From QAND01 sp003150225 (GTDB lineage Bacteria > Bacillota > Clostridia > Christensenellales > QAND01), in NCBI RefSeq assembly GCF_044357945.1, contig NZ_CP076563.1, positions 1,736,001 through 1,800,000 on the forward strand: a stretch of 64,000 bases of DNA, read 5' to 3'. The translations under genes were made by a program, and so were the position numbers. Every line of letters begins with the position of its first letter. Within the stretch, counting starts at the first letter, position 1. Positions 49,900-57,960 of this stretch are shown one piece after another. The notes under the pieces are model-generated. The model did not search any database and was not told where the DNA came from. It was given only the letters and a program-made list of their open reading frames with translations.

Positions 49900-52247
49900 A
49901 ACGAGCGGAATTTACAAAGTGGTTGAAACAGCCCAGGCTTTTGGATGGGGCGGCGGGCACCCATTTGATGGAGCGCGGATTGCCCTTTGGAGTATGCCCC
50001 GAGGCCTGGGCGGTGGAGCATGCTGAGGCCATAGCCGCTATGCATCGGGGATATCTGGATGCCGGAGCGGAGGCCATCTATGCTTTTACCTTTGGGGCTA
50101 ACCCGTTAAAGCTTGGGGAATACGGCCTTGCGGAACGGATGGAGGAGATCAACAGGCGGATGTGCCAGGTCGCACGGTCCTGCGCCCGGGGCCGGGCGCT
50201 GGTGGCGGGGGATATGACCCAGACCGGACAAATGGTGCGGCCCTTTGGTCCCCTTTCCTTTGAGGAGGCTGTGGAAGCCTATCGCCGGCAGGCTCGGATT
50301 TTACGGGAGGCCGGGGTGGACTTCCTTGCCATTGAGACCATGATGGACATCGCCGAGGCTCGGGCAGCCGTCATTGGCGCCAGGGAGGGAGCGGGAGAGG
50401 AGATGCCCATTCTCTGTACCATGACCTTCGATGAGAGCGGGCGCACCCTGACGGGCAGCGACGGACGGATTGCCGCCGTAACCCTTGCGGCTGCCGGCGC
50501 CGATGCCGTCGGCGCCAACTGCGGGGTGGGGCCGGCGGCCATGGAAAAGGTTATTGTGCAGATGGCGGCCCAGACCCATCTGCCCATCGTGGCCCGACCC
50601 AATGCCGGACTGCCTGGCGGGGATACCATGTCACCCCAGGAATATGCGGCCCAGACCGTGGGTTTAATGAAGGCGGGAGCCAACGCCATTGGAGGCTGCT
50701 GTGGTACGGGGTTTGCCCATATCCAGGCCATGAAGAGGAATATGGCTGGGGTAACGCCGCCCGTCCGGACCTCTTTCCCTTATGCCGTGGTGACCTCGGT
50801 TTCCCGCTGGGCGCAGATGGGCCAGGGGCTCCCCCTTTGTGCCGTAGGAGAGCGGATCAACCCCACTGGGAAAAAGAAGCTCCAGGCGGCGATTCGTGAA
50901 GGAAACCTGGAATATGCCGTGGGCCTGGGCCTAAGCCAGCGGGCGGCGGGGGCCAGCGCGCTGGATGTAAACGTGGGAATGCATGGAGTCCGGGAGGAGG
51001 AGATACTTCCGGAGTATGTCCTGGAGCTTGCGGGCAGGGTGGATCTGCCCCTTATGGTGGATACCGTCAACCCCATTGCCATGGAGCGGGCGCTGCGGCA
51101 GTATCCCGGACGGGCCATCGTGAACTCGGTGCCGGCGGAGCGGGAGCGGATGGAGACGCTGCTGCCCATTGTAAAGAAGTTCGGGGCCATGTATGTGGCC
51201 TTGCCGATTTCGGAGGAAGGGGTGCCGGAGACCTTGGAAGACCGGCTGCGGAATCTGGAGACCATCCTTGCCGCAGCGGAGCGCCATGGGCTGGGGCCCC
51301 GGGATGTTATCGTAGATGCCCTTGCTTTGACCATTGCCAGCGATGGGAATGGGGCCAAAACCGCCCTCTCCGTTATCGACTGGTGCCAGGAGCGGGGCCT
51401 TAACAGCGTGATGGGGGTATCCAACATTTCCTTTGGTCTGCCAAATCGGGGAGCCGTCAACGGAGCAATGCTGGTGGCGGCCATGGCAAGGGGGATGACC
51501 TGCGCAATTTTGAACCCATGTGATGAGGCTACTCGGGGCAGCATTCTTGCCGCCAACGCCATCGTGGTGGGAGGCGATGGAGCGGCGGAATACGCTGCCG
51601 CCTATACCAAGGAGCAGAGGGAAGCGGAGGGCCTGTTTGACGCCATCCTGTCGGGGGACAAATCCGCCGCCAAGCGATTTGCCCAGGAGGAACTGGATGG
51701 CGGAAGAACGCCGGGGGAGATCATCGACGGCATTCTGGTACCCGCTCTGGACCGGATGGGAGAGCTGTTCTCCCGCCGGGAGGTGTTCCTGCCCCAGCTC
51801 ATGTCCAGTGCCGACGCCGCAAAGCAGGTGTTCGATCATTTGGAACCCATCATCCTGGCTTCTGGAGGACAGCAGCAGAAGCGGGTGGCGGTCATTGCCA
51901 CGGTGGAGGGGGATATCCATGATATCGGCAAAAACATCGTGGGATTGATGCTGAAGAACAACGGTTTTGCAGTGGTGGACCTTGGCCGGGATGTGAAAAA
52001 GGAGCGGGTGGCCGAGGCCGCTCGGGAATACAAGGCCGATGTGGTGGGGCTTTCCGCCCTTCTGACCACCACCATGGAGAAAATGGCGGATACCGTCGCC
52101 CTTTTAAAGAAGGAAGGGTATTCCGGCGGCATCATGGTGGGAGGCGCCGTGGTAACCCCGGAATTTGCCCAGGAGCTGGGGGTTCATTATAGCTCGGATG
52201 CCGCGCAAGCCGTTACCTTGGCCAAAGCGCTTGTGGGTTTGAAATAA
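49896..52247 (+). CDS. metH: Cobalamin-dependent methionine synthase lacking the reactivation domain
   Basis: 783 residues. Homocysteine methyltransferase barrel (residues ~1-285) with zinc Cys in GANCG and GGCCGT; methyl-THF-binding domain (~310-560; GERINPTGKKKL, DVNVGMHG); cobalamin cap and B12 domain (~570-783) with the Co ligand His in GDIHDIGKNIV (around residue 671) and GLSALLTTTM. It transfers methyl from methyl-THF to homocysteine. The C-terminal activation domain of the long MetH is missing, supplied by the preceding gene. Translationally coupled to it. Confidence 0.95.
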   Translation: MKRAEFTKWLKQPRLLDGAAGTHLMERGLPFGVCPEAWAVEHAEAIAAMHRGYLDAGAEAIYAFTFGANPLKLGEYGLAERMEEINRRMCQVARSCARGRALVAGDMTQTGQMVRPFGPLSFEEAVEAYRRQARILREAGVDFLAIETMMDIAEARAAVIGAREGAGEEMPILCTMTFDESGRTLTGSDGRIAAVTLAAAGADAVGANCGVGPAAMEKVIVQMAAQTHLPIVARPNAGLPGGDTMSPQEYAAQTVGLMKAGANAIGGCCGTGFAHIQAMKRNMAGVTPPVRTSFPYAVVTSVSRWAQMGQGLPLCAVGERINPTGKKKLQAAIREGNLEYAVGLGLSQRAAGASALDVNVGMHGVREEEILPEYVLELAGRVDLPLMVDTVNPIAMERALRQYPGRAIVNSVPAERERMETLLPIVKKFGAMYVALPISEEGVPETLEDRLRNLETILAAAERHGLGPRDVIVDALALTIASDGNGAKTALSVIDWCQERGLNSVMGVSNISFGLPNRGAVNGAMLVAAMARGMTCAILNPCDEATRGSILAANAIVVGGDGAAEYAAAYTKEQREAEGLFDAILSGDKSAAKRFAQEELDGGRTPGEIIDGILVPALDRMGELFSRREVFLPQLMSSADAAKQVFDHLEPIILASGGQQQKRVAVIATVEGDIHDIGKNIVGLMLKNNGFAVVDLGRDVKKERVAEAAREYKADVVGLSALLTTTMEKMADTVALLKKEGYSGGIMVGGAVVTPEFAQELGVHYSSDAAQAVTLAKALVGLK

Positions 52248-52260
52248 GGGGATATACAGT

Positions 52261-52310
52261 ATAAACTGCATATTATGCAGAAATGCAGAATATGCAGTTT
52301 ATGATTTTTT
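52261..52310 (+). terminator. Terminator of metH with repeated TATGCAG words
   Basis: ATAAACTGCATATT (52261-52274) pairs perfectly with AATATGCAGTTTAT (52289-52302); T6 follows at 52305. The loop contains further ATGCAG copies. Confidence 0.8.
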
Positions 52311-52425
52311 ATGAAAAAAAGAGATAATCGCTAAAATAAAGAAAAAATAGGTGATAATAAAATAAAAAGTGCAAAAAATAAAGAATTAAACCGAATAAAT
52401 ATTATATAATATCGGAAATTTAGGG

Positions 52426-52454
52426 TTGTATCTGAATAAGTATGCGAGTATAAT
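52426..52454 (+). promoter_or_regulatory. Promoter of the amino acid ABC transporter
   Basis: TTGTAT (52426-52431), 17-base spacer, consensus TATAAT (52449-52454), within an AT-rich segment unlike the flanking genes. Confidence 0.7.
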
Positions 52455-52491
52455 GCAAACATCATTAAGATTTGGTTTGGAGGTCCCGACG

Positions 52492-53382
52492 ATGAAAAAA
52501 TGCATTGCGATTTTGATGGTAGTGCTGATGGCGTCCCTGGCCCTGGTAGGCTGCGGCGGCGGAAGCGGTGACAATGGCGATCAGAAGCTGGAAGCCAAGA
52601 TCAACATTGAGGAGATTCTGGGGCATGAGCCCACCGGCCGCCTGAAGGATATTCTGGATAAGGGCGAAATCAAGTTTACCACCAGCCCCGACTATCCCCC
52701 CTATGAGTTCATCCATCCCCAGAAGTCCGGCGACGAGCAGTATGTGGGCGCCGATGTGGAACTGGCCAAGTACATTGCCGACCAGCTGGGCGTCAAGATC
52801 AAATATGAGATTATGGATTTTGACGGCGTTTTGACTCTGATGACCCAGGGTGTGGCGGATCTGGCCATCTCCGGCCTCTCCCCCAAACCCGACCGGCAGG
52901 AGAGCATGGATTTCACCATCATGTATGACGGCTCCGGAGAGGGCTATCATGGCATCATGGTACGGGTAGAGGATAAAGACAAGTACAAGACCTTTGAGGA
53001 TTTCAACGGCAAGAAGGTGGCCGCTCAGAACGGCAGCCTCCAGCAGGATCTGGCCGAGCAGAAGCTGACCGGCGCCAACCTGGAGCTGGTGGTTAAGACC
53101 TCCGATGGCGTGCTGATGCTGGACAATGGGAACATCGATGGCTTGGTGATCGCTAGCACCACTGGCGACAGCTACGTGAAGAACTACAAGAATCTCTGCA
53201 TGAGCAGCGTAGTGCTGGATGACAGCAACGTGGGCATGGCGGCTGCCGTACCCAAGGAGGAGAATTCCGACGATCTGCTGACCGTGGTGAATTACATCAT
53301 CGAGGATGTTCTGGAGCAGGATCTGTTCAACACCTGGGTGAAGGAAGGCAAAGAGCTTCAGGATTCCCTGGGGATTGAGTAA
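52492..53382 (+). CDS. Amino acid ABC transporter substrate-binding lipoprotein
   Basis: 296 residues: lipoprotein signal with lipobox LVGC (Cys19), then the polar amino acid (family 3) binding fold: KFTTSPDYPPYEF, GADVELAKYIADQLGVKIKYE, MTQGVADLAISGLSPKPDRQES, and FNGKKVAAQNGS. It captures an amino acid outside the membrane for the adjacent permease and ATPase. Substrate cannot be read from sequence; polar or charged amino acids are usual. Start at 52492 by signal peptide and GGAGG. Confidence 0.92.
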   Translation: MKKCIAILMVVLMASLALVGCGGGSGDNGDQKLEAKINIEEILGHEPTGRLKDILDKGEIKFTTSPDYPPYEFIHPQKSGDEQYVGADVELAKYIADQLGVKIKYEIMDFDGVLTLMTQGVADLAISGLSPKPDRQESMDFTIMYDGSGEGYHGIMVRVEDKDKYKTFEDFNGKKVAAQNGSLQQDLAEQKLTGANLELVVKTSDGVLMLDNGNIDGLVIASTTGDSYVKNYKNLCMSSVVLDDSNVGMAAAVPKEENSDDLLTVVNYIIEDVLEQDLFNTWVKEGKELQDSLGIE

Positions 53383-53396
53383 AAATAGTGAACTCC

Positions 53397-53443
53397 GACA
53401 TCAAGACTGGCACGGTAGTGTCCCGCCGTGCCAGTCTTGTGTC
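53397..53443 (+). promoter_or_regulatory. Strong hairpin between binding protein and permease genes
   Basis: GACATCAAGACTGGCACGG pairs with CCGTGCCAGTCTTGTGTC, about 18 bp with one bulge. There is no T-tract, so it looks less like a terminator than like a stabiliser of the upstream mRNA, allowing more binding protein than permease. Confidence 0.6.
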
Positions 53444-53466
53444 GTAGGGTTTGAGGTGAGACATTT

Positions 53467-54117
53467 ATGGTTTGGAAATTATTTTTAAAGACATGGCCGC
53501 AGTTTTTAGAGGGAACGGGCATTACCCTCTTGGCGTCGGCCATCGCCGTAGGTTTCGGCACGGTGCTGGGTTCCCTGGTTTGCATGATGCGGCTCAGTAA
53601 GAGCAAGATCCTCCGGTTTATCAGCAGCGCCTATATCGAGGTCATTCGTGGAACACCCATTCTGCTACAGCTATGGCTGTTCTTCCTTCTCCCTTCCCAG
53701 CTGGGAATGGACGTCCCCAAGTTTGCTTGTGCCTGTTTTGCCCTGGTGGTCAACAGCACCGCCTATGTGGCAGAGGTAATCCGCTCGGGGATCCAGTCGG
53801 TGGATTACGGTCAAACCGAGGCGGCTCGCTCCCTGGGCATGAGCCACCGGCAGACCATGCTGAAGATCGTTTTGCCCCAGGCAATCCGGAATATCCTGCC
53901 GGCCCTGGGCAATGAGTTCGTCACCATCATCAAGGAGACCTCCTTGCTGTCGGTATTCCTGGTGGGCGATATTATGACAATCCGGGCCACCATGGGCGCG
54001 GCATACTTTATGCCCTTCCAGGCGCTGATCATCGCCGGCGTGATCTATTTTGTTCTGACCTTTGTCCTCAGTAAGGGCATCGGATATATCGAAAGGAGGA
54101 TGGCCAGAAGTGACTGA
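53467..54117 (+). CDS. Amino acid ABC transporter permease
   Basis: 216 residues of the HisM/GlnP family: about five membrane helices, YIEVIRGTPILLQLWLFF and the EAA loop EAARSLGMSHRQTMLKIVLPQA that docks the ATPase. GAGGTGAG precedes the ATG. The stop overlaps the ATPase start by 8 bases. A homodimer in the membrane is expected. Confidence 0.94.
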   Translation: MVWKLFLKTWPQFLEGTGITLLASAIAVGFGTVLGSLVCMMRLSKSKILRFISSAYIEVIRGTPILLQLWLFFLLPSQLGMDVPKFACACFALVVNSTAYVAEVIRSGIQSVDYGQTEAARSLGMSHRQTMLKIVLPQAIRNILPALGNEFVTIIKETSLLSVFLVGDIMTIRATMGAAYFMPFQALIIAGVIYFVLTFVLSKGIGYIERRMARSD

Positions 54118-54850
54118 TAACAAGATGATCGTAACGGAAGGCCTTCATAAATATTTCGGCAAACTCCATGTATTGAAGGGCATCAACGAATCCATCTCTC
54201 AGGGAGAGGTGGTATCCATCATCGGTCCCAGCGGCAGCGGTAAAAGCACCTTCTTGCGGTGCTTGAACCTCCTGGAGACCCCCGAGGAGGGGAAGATTTT
54301 CTTTGAGGGGGTGGAGATTACCGCCAAGGGGATCGATGTGGACATTCATCGCCAGAAGATGGGTATGGTATTCCAGCAGTTCAACGTGTTTCCCCATTTG
54401 ACGGTGCTGGACAACATCACCCTGGCTCCTACCCTTCTAAAAAAGAGCTCTAAGGAGGAGGCGGTGGAAAAAGCGCAGCTCCTGTTAAAGCGGGTAGGCC
54501 TTGCCGATAAGGCGGGGGAGTTTCCCCGGCGGCTATCCGGCGGACAGAAACAGCGTCTGGCTATCGTTCGGGCTCTTGCCATGGAACCGGATGTGATGCT
54601 TTTTGATGAGCCCACCTCCGCTTTGGATCCGGAGATGGTGGGAGAGGTGTTGGACGTCATTAAAAGCCTGGCCGAAGGCGGAATGACCACTGCCATCGTT
54701 ACCCATGAGATGGGCTTTGCCAAGGAGATCAGCGATCGGGTGCTGTTTATGGATGATGGGATCATCGCGGAATCGGGCTCTCCCGAGCAGATTTTTGGCG
54801 ATCCGCAAAACCCTCGTACCCGGGAATTTTTAAGCAAGGTACTCCACTAA
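54110..54850 (+). CDS. Amino acid ABC transporter ATP-binding protein
   Basis: 246 residues, GlnQ/HisP type: Walker A GPSGSGKST, Q-loop VFQQFNVFPH, signature RLSGGQKQR, Walker B VMLFDEP, H-loop VTHEM. It powers amino acid import with the permease. GTG at 54110 gives the usual start just before MIVTEGLHKYFG; the AAGGAGG is somewhat far, and ATG at 54125 is an alternative. A strong terminator follows. Confidence 0.94.
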   Translation: MTDNKMIVTEGLHKYFGKLHVLKGINESISQGEVVSIIGPSGSGKSTFLRCLNLLETPEEGKIFFEGVEITAKGIDVDIHRQKMGMVFQQFNVFPHLTVLDNITLAPTLLKKSSKEEAVEKAQLLLKRVGLADKAGEFPRRLSGGQKQRLAIVRALAMEPDVMLFDEPTSALDPEMVGEVLDVIKSLAEGGMTTAIVTHEMGFAKEISDRVLFMDDGIIAESGSPEQIFGDPQNPRTREFLSKVLH

Positions 54851-54864
54851 GCAAGAGGAGAAGA

Positions 54865-54890
54865 GCCGCGGTTCCTGCCGCGGCTTTTTT
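54865..54890 (+). terminator. Terminator of the ABC operon
   Basis: GCCGCGG pairs with CCGCGGC, then T6. Confidence 0.9.
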
Positions 54891-54938
54891 GCTGTTTCTG
54901 CGGTGGGAGAGCCACCCGGGCAAAAGGCAAACGCTCCC

Positions 54939-54967
54939 TTGTATAAATTTGGGATTGGCGCTAGAAT
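54939..54967 (+). promoter_or_regulatory. Promoter of the M20 peptidase genes
   Basis: TTGTAT (54939-54944), 17-base spacer, TAGAAT (54962-54967), 37 bases before the first ATG. Confidence 0.6.
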
Positions 54968-55004
54968 GATAATATCTTGATTTGTAATAGGGGGTTTTTA
55001 TACG

Positions 55005-56417
55005 ATGGCAAAATTGGATGCAAAAACAGCCTATCCTGAACTGGACAGCATGGAGATCGCCCGGCACCTGGGAGGTATGGTTACCTATAAAACCATGGTC
55101 AATAAGGAGTATGCCGGCATTGACTGGAGCCAGTTTGAGGGCTTTCAGAAGTATCTGCGGGAGACCTATCCCCTAACCCATGAGAAACTGGAATTGACCA
55201 TGATTGGCGGGTACACCATGCTGTTCCGGTGGCAGGGCAGCGGCAAGAGCGGTAAAAAGCCGGTGTTGTTCATGGCCCATCAGGACGTGGTGCCCGTGAC
55301 CCCCGGCACCGAGGGCGATTGGGAGCATGATCCCTTTGGCGGGGAGATCATTGACGGGTTCGTTTGGGGCCGCGGTTCCACCGACTGCAAGAGCACCCTC
55401 TGCCTGACTTTGGAGGCGGTGGAGTATCTTCTGAAGAAGGGATTTGTGCCCGACCGGGATATTTACCTGGAGTTTGGCCATGACGAGGAAGTAGGCGGGG
55501 AGATGGGCGCGGGAGCCGCTGCCCGGTATTGCGAAGAAAACGGCATCCAGTTTGATGCGGTGTTCGATGAGGGGCCCGGCTTCAATCATGGCGAGGGCAT
55601 CGACGTGGGGGAAACCCTGCTCTATACCGTCAACACCTTTGAAAAGGGCTACCTGGATCTGGAGATTGCCGTCAACAGCAAGGGCGGCCACAGCAGCAAG
55701 CCCGAGGAGCATACCGCGCTGGGCGATCTGGCTCGGGCCATCGTAAAGGTGGAGGATCGGAAGTTCCCTGCGGATATTCCCCTGTGTGTACAGCAGTATC
55801 TAGAGGCTGCCGGCCCCTATATTCAAGATGAGGAGCTTCGGACTCTCTGCGCTGATGTGGTGGGCAATAAGGAGAAGATCATGGAGATCATGATGCGGAC
55901 GCCCACTGGCTGCGCCATGATGCGGACCACCACCGCGGCTACCATGGCGGCTGGCAGTCCTGCGCCCAACGTGTTGCCCCAGCGGGCAACCGCCATCGTC
56001 AACTTCCGCCTGAACCCCAGCGAGACCGTGGAGTCGGTGGTGGAGTATGTCCGGGAGGCCATTGGAGACGACAGCGTGGAGCTTACCGTGCTCAACGGCA
56101 AGGACCCCTCCAATATGTCCTCTATCGACAGCGAGGCCTTTGCTGTGATGAAAAAAACCGTCAATGCCTTTTTCCCCGAGGCTGTGGTGGTGCCTTTGGG
56201 CAGCCTGGGCGGTACCGACAGCCGCAGGTTTGAGACGGTATGTCCCCATGTATATCGCTTGAGCCCCATCAACAACGCACCCTATAAGAAGAACGGCTAT
56301 ACCTCCGGTGCCCATGGCACCAATGAGAAAGCCGTGGTGGAGAGTTTGGCTCCCGCCGCCGCCCTATATATCGAGCTGATGAAGAACCTGTGTACCCAGG
56401 AGGGCCGTGCCCTGTAA
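55005..56417 (+). CDS. M20-family metallopeptidase, paralogue 1
   Basis: 470 residues, carboxypeptidase S/PM20D1-like M20 hydrolase. Zinc ligands: MAHQDVVPV (His, Asp), GRGSTDCKS (bridging Asp), FGHDEEVGG (general-base Glu and ligand Glu), and a late His in TSGAHGTNE. The dimerization lid contains NSKGGHSSKP. No signal peptide, so cytosolic. It is the first of three related genes after an amino acid importer; predicted to cleave peptides or N-acyl-amino acids. Its Asp-loop (STDCKS) differs from AIDMKN in the other two. The stop lies 13 bases before the next start. Confidence 0.9.
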   Translation: MAKLDAKTAYPELDSMEIARHLGGMVTYKTMVNKEYAGIDWSQFEGFQKYLRETYPLTHEKLELTMIGGYTMLFRWQGSGKSGKKPVLFMAHQDVVPVTPGTEGDWEHDPFGGEIIDGFVWGRGSTDCKSTLCLTLEAVEYLLKKGFVPDRDIYLEFGHDEEVGGEMGAGAAARYCEENGIQFDAVFDEGPGFNHGEGIDVGETLLYTVNTFEKGYLDLEIAVNSKGGHSSKPEEHTALGDLARAIVKVEDRKFPADIPLCVQQYLEAAGPYIQDEELRTLCADVVGNKEKIMEIMMRTPTGCAMMRTTTAATMAAGSPAPNVLPQRATAIVNFRLNPSETVESVVEYVREAIGDDSVELTVLNGKDPSNMSSIDSEAFAVMKKTVNAFFPEAVVVPLGSLGGTDSRRFETVCPHVYRLSPINNAPYKKNGYTSGAHGTNEKAVVESLAPAAALYIELMKNLCTQEGRAL

Positions 56418-56430
56418 GGAGGGATTCGCC

Positions 56431-57819
56431 ATGGTGGATGAGAACAAACTGTGCGTCTTTACGGGCTATGGGGATCTGGATGAGGCTGCGGTGGCCGACC
56501 ATCTCAGTCACATCATTCAATTTCCTACCATTGCCGACCGGGATTTAGAAGCCATGGACATTGGCCCATTTCTGGGGCTACGGGGATATTTGGAGAAAAC
56601 CTATCCCCTGGTGCATCAGAACTGTGAGCGGGAGATCATTGCCGGAGCCAGCATGCTGTATCGCTGGCCCGGGAGCGGCAAGGGCGGAAAGAAACCCATT
56701 CTGCTCATGGCCCACCAGGACGTGGTGCCTGTAACTCCCGGCACAGAGGAGGACTGGCAACATCCCGCCTTTGATGGAGTCATCGCGGATGGCCACGTAT
56801 GGGGCCGGGGCGCCATCGATATGAAAAATATGCTGTGCGCCGAGTTTGAGGCCATGGAATACCTGATGCAAAGAGGCTTTACTCCCGACCGGGATGTATA
56901 CTTGGCTCTGGGCCATGATGAGGAGGTGGGGGGTTCCGGCGCCGTTGCCACCGCGCAGCACCTGTTGGAGCAGGGGGTGGAGATCGACTTCATCATGGAT
57001 GAGGGCGGAAAACCAGCCCATGGGGAGGACTTTGGCGCTTCCGATGTGCTGGTGGCTACCATCTCGGTATTTGAGAAGGGCTACTGCGATTTGCAGCTTA
57101 TTTCCCGGAGCCCGGGCGGACACAGCAACCGGCCCGGCAAGACTACGGCTCTGGGGGAGCTGGCGAAGGCCATCGTCGCCTTGGAGGCCAGCCCCATGCC
57201 TGCGGAGCTTCCAGAACCCTTCGTACGGTTCTATAGCCTGATGGGTCCATATTTGGATGATCCCAGAATGCGGGAGCTCTGCACCGACTTGCCTAACCGC
57301 ATGGAGGAGTTTATCGCTCTGCTGGAGGAGACCCCTCAGGGCAATGCCATGGTGCGGACCACTACGGCGGTGACCCAGGCCTGGGGAAGTCCTGTCAACA
57401 ACGTCCTGCCTCAGAAGGCGGTGGCGGGGGTCAACTTCCGGCTCAACCCCCGGGATACCGTCGCCTCCTTGCTGGAGCATGTCAGAAAGGCCATCCATAA
57501 CGATGCCATCGAGCTGCGGGTGGTAGAGGCGCGGGAGGCAAGCCGGGTATCGCCTACCGACACCCCGGCCTACGCCCTTATCGAGGAGGTCATGCACGAG
57601 TTCTATCCCGAGCTGATTGTGGCGTCGAATGGCCTTTTGGGCGGAACCGACAGCCGAAAGTATGAATGCGTGTGTGACAACATCTATCGATTCTATCCCT
57701 TCTTTGATACCAGCAAATACCGGGCCTCGCTCCATGGCACAAATGAACGAATCAGCGTTTCGGATCTGGTACGGGGCACACGGATCATGATCCGCATCAT
57801 CGAAAAAGCCTGTCAATAG
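56431..57819 (+). CDS. M20-family metallopeptidase, paralogue 2
   Basis: 462 residues with the same M20 layout: MAHQDVVPV, GRGAIDMKNML, LGHDEEVGG, SPGGHSNRP in the lid domain, and GTDSRKYE near the C-terminus. Closer to paralogue 3 than to 1 (shared start motif CVFTGYGDLDE and AIDMKN). ATG at 56431 follows AAGGAGGGATTCGCC. A terminator follows directly, separating it from copy 3. Long open frames on the opposite strand are shadows. Confidence 0.9.
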   Translation: MVDENKLCVFTGYGDLDEAAVADHLSHIIQFPTIADRDLEAMDIGPFLGLRGYLEKTYPLVHQNCEREIIAGASMLYRWPGSGKGGKKPILLMAHQDVVPVTPGTEEDWQHPAFDGVIADGHVWGRGAIDMKNMLCAEFEAMEYLMQRGFTPDRDVYLALGHDEEVGGSGAVATAQHLLEQGVEIDFIMDEGGKPAHGEDFGASDVLVATISVFEKGYCDLQLISRSPGGHSNRPGKTTALGELAKAIVALEASPMPAELPEPFVRFYSLMGPYLDDPRMRELCTDLPNRMEEFIALLEETPQGNAMVRTTTAVTQAWGSPVNNVLPQKAVAGVNFRLNPRDTVASLLEHVRKAIHNDAIELRVVEAREASRVSPTDTPAYALIEEVMHEFYPELIVASNGLLGGTDSRKYECVCDNIYRFYPFFDTSKYRASLHGTNERISVSDLVRGTRIMIRIIEKACQ

Positions 57820-57852
57820 AAAAAATGCCGTCCTTGATGACGGCATTTTTTT
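57820..57852 (+). terminator. Terminator between M20 paralogues 2 and 3
   Basis: AAAAAATGCCGTC pairs with GACGGCATTTTTTT. Confidence 0.9.
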
Positions 57853-57960
57853 GGGGATTTCCCGGTTGCGATGGGATACCGCTTGCGGGAAACCGGGGTT
57901 CCCGGTACAATGGAAAGGTGCCCGGCCATCGGGCCAATACCAAAGACGAGGAGAGCGACT

